A stretch of 50,383 nt of DNA from an uncultured Alphaproteobacteria bacterium (GTDB lineage: Bacteria > Pseudomonadota > Alphaproteobacteria > Rhodobacterales > Rhodobacteraceae): positions 20,001 to 70,383 of the forward strand of contig CACGMO010000008.1 of NCBI GenBank assembly GCA_902574225.1, given 5' to 3'. Made by a program: the position numbers and the translations under genes. The notes beneath the pieces were generated by a model. That model was not told where the DNA came from and did not search any database. It was given only the letters and a program-made list of their open reading frames with translations. Shown in pieces: positions 50,201 through 50,383 of the stretch; position 1 is the stretch's first letter; every line of letters starts with the position of its first letter.

Positions 50201-50383
50201 TCAGCCACTAGGAGGAGGGCCAGGATCTCCACCACCGGGACCAGGACCAGGATCTCCACCGCCGGGACCAGGACCAGGATCTCCACCCCCAGGACCAGGC
50301 ATTCCGCCGCCACCAGGGTCTCCCATTCCGCCACCAGGAGGCATTCCGGGCATTCCGCCACCGGGGTCTCCCATTCCGCCGCC
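50201..50383 (-). CDS. C-terminal Gly/Pro/Met/Asp-rich tail of a protein running out of the window
   Basis: On the minus strand 60 codons are visible, entering from the window end and stopping at TGA (50203-50201). The residues are almost only Gly, Pro, Met and Asp, with units such as GDPGPGPGG and GGGMGDPGG. Such low-complexity tails occur on surface, secreted or chaperone-like proteins, but too little is seen to name it. The other frames also stay open here because the sequence is repetitive; this frame is preferred because the composition is regular and the stop is followed by a hairpin. The evidence is composition only. Confidence 0.5.
   Translation of the reverse strand, partial: GGGMGDPGGGMPGMPPGGGMGDPGGGGMPGPGGGDPGPGPGGGDPGPGPGGGDPGPPPSG
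50221..50301 (-). repeat. 27-base tandem repeat encoding GDPGPGPGG
   Basis: Copies begin at 50221, 50248 and 50275 (spacing 27 each). The first two are nearly identical; the third is partial and degenerates near 50290. It encodes nine-residue Gly/Asp/Pro units in the terminal protein. Tandem repeats of this sort vary easily in copy number between strains. Confidence 0.75.

Noticed and set aside
50128-50361. 77-codon frame on the minus strand at the window end
   Set aside because: It runs in another frame through the repetitive tail and across the inverted repeat; the Gly/Pro-rich frame ending at 50201 is more regular.

Overview
The window is AT-rich, densely packed bacterial chromosome, most consistent with a marine alphaproteobacterium with a streamlined genome. 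Pointers are the alpha-type RpoH with its 'QKSLFFNLKR' box, the cysteine-poor ribosomal protein L36, an aa3-oxidase subunit IV-like peptide, an entericidin-like lipoprotein, the rsfS-rlmH-gpmI-ctpA-rppH gene order, and ilvE beside an OmpR/PetR-like regulator (an order I associate with Rhodobacterales). This placement is inference from family knowledge, not from a search. No insertion sequence, phage gene, CRISPR array or rRNA was seen.

Layout. 1-20.4 kb is housekeeping: clpB (cut by the window start, with a sigma-32-like promoter), pyrF, an N-formylglutamate amidohydrolase, tRNA-Val(GAC), rpmJ, an FMN-dependent lactate dehydrogenase, DUF1285, then the leftward block rppH-ctpA-gpmI-rlmH-rsfS, a nucleoside hydrolase and ilvE. 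Next come a response regulator, an SH3 protein, a 2-hydroxyacid dehydrogenase, moeB, coaB and coaC as separate genes, rpoH, a small lipoprotein, rmuC, mutL, lspA and tRNA-Ser(GCT). 20.4-30.1 kb is accessory: a hotdog thioesterase, an M20 amidohydrolase, a choline-kinase-fold phosphotransferase, and a leftward three-gene cluster. That cluster encodes a secreted 133-residue protein, a 593-residue class III nucleotide cyclase carrying four CDGSH motifs, a ferredoxin domain and a Rieske domain, and a SAM methyltransferase. Small DUF genes and a CaiB-type CoA-transferase follow. 30.2-44.8 kb is a myo-inositol catabolic locus: a PhyH dioxygenase, two Gfo/Idh/MocA dehydrogenases, a periplasmic-binding-protein ABC transporter, iolC-DUF2090, iolD, iolB, iolE, then a second kinase, a second IolB and a class II aldolase. 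44.8-50.4 kb has a GST, a RecD2-type helicase, a second (TolB/TPR) class III cyclase with no normal start codon, and the Gly/Pro/Met-rich C-terminal tail of a protein that leaves the window.

How the genes work together. The iol genes give a nearly complete route: import, inositol dehydrogenation (IolG), dehydration (IolE), ring opening (IolD), isomerisation (IolB), phosphorylation (IolC), and cleavage to dihydroxyacetone phosphate and malonate semialdehyde (DUF2090 or IolJ). iolA and a recognisable iolR are not in the window. The two most unusual objects are the iron-sulfur-rich cyclase at 24639-26420, a candidate redox- or Fe-S-responsive cyclic-nucleotide signalling protein, and the split coaC/coaB pair, which stays in one frame across two tandem stop codons.
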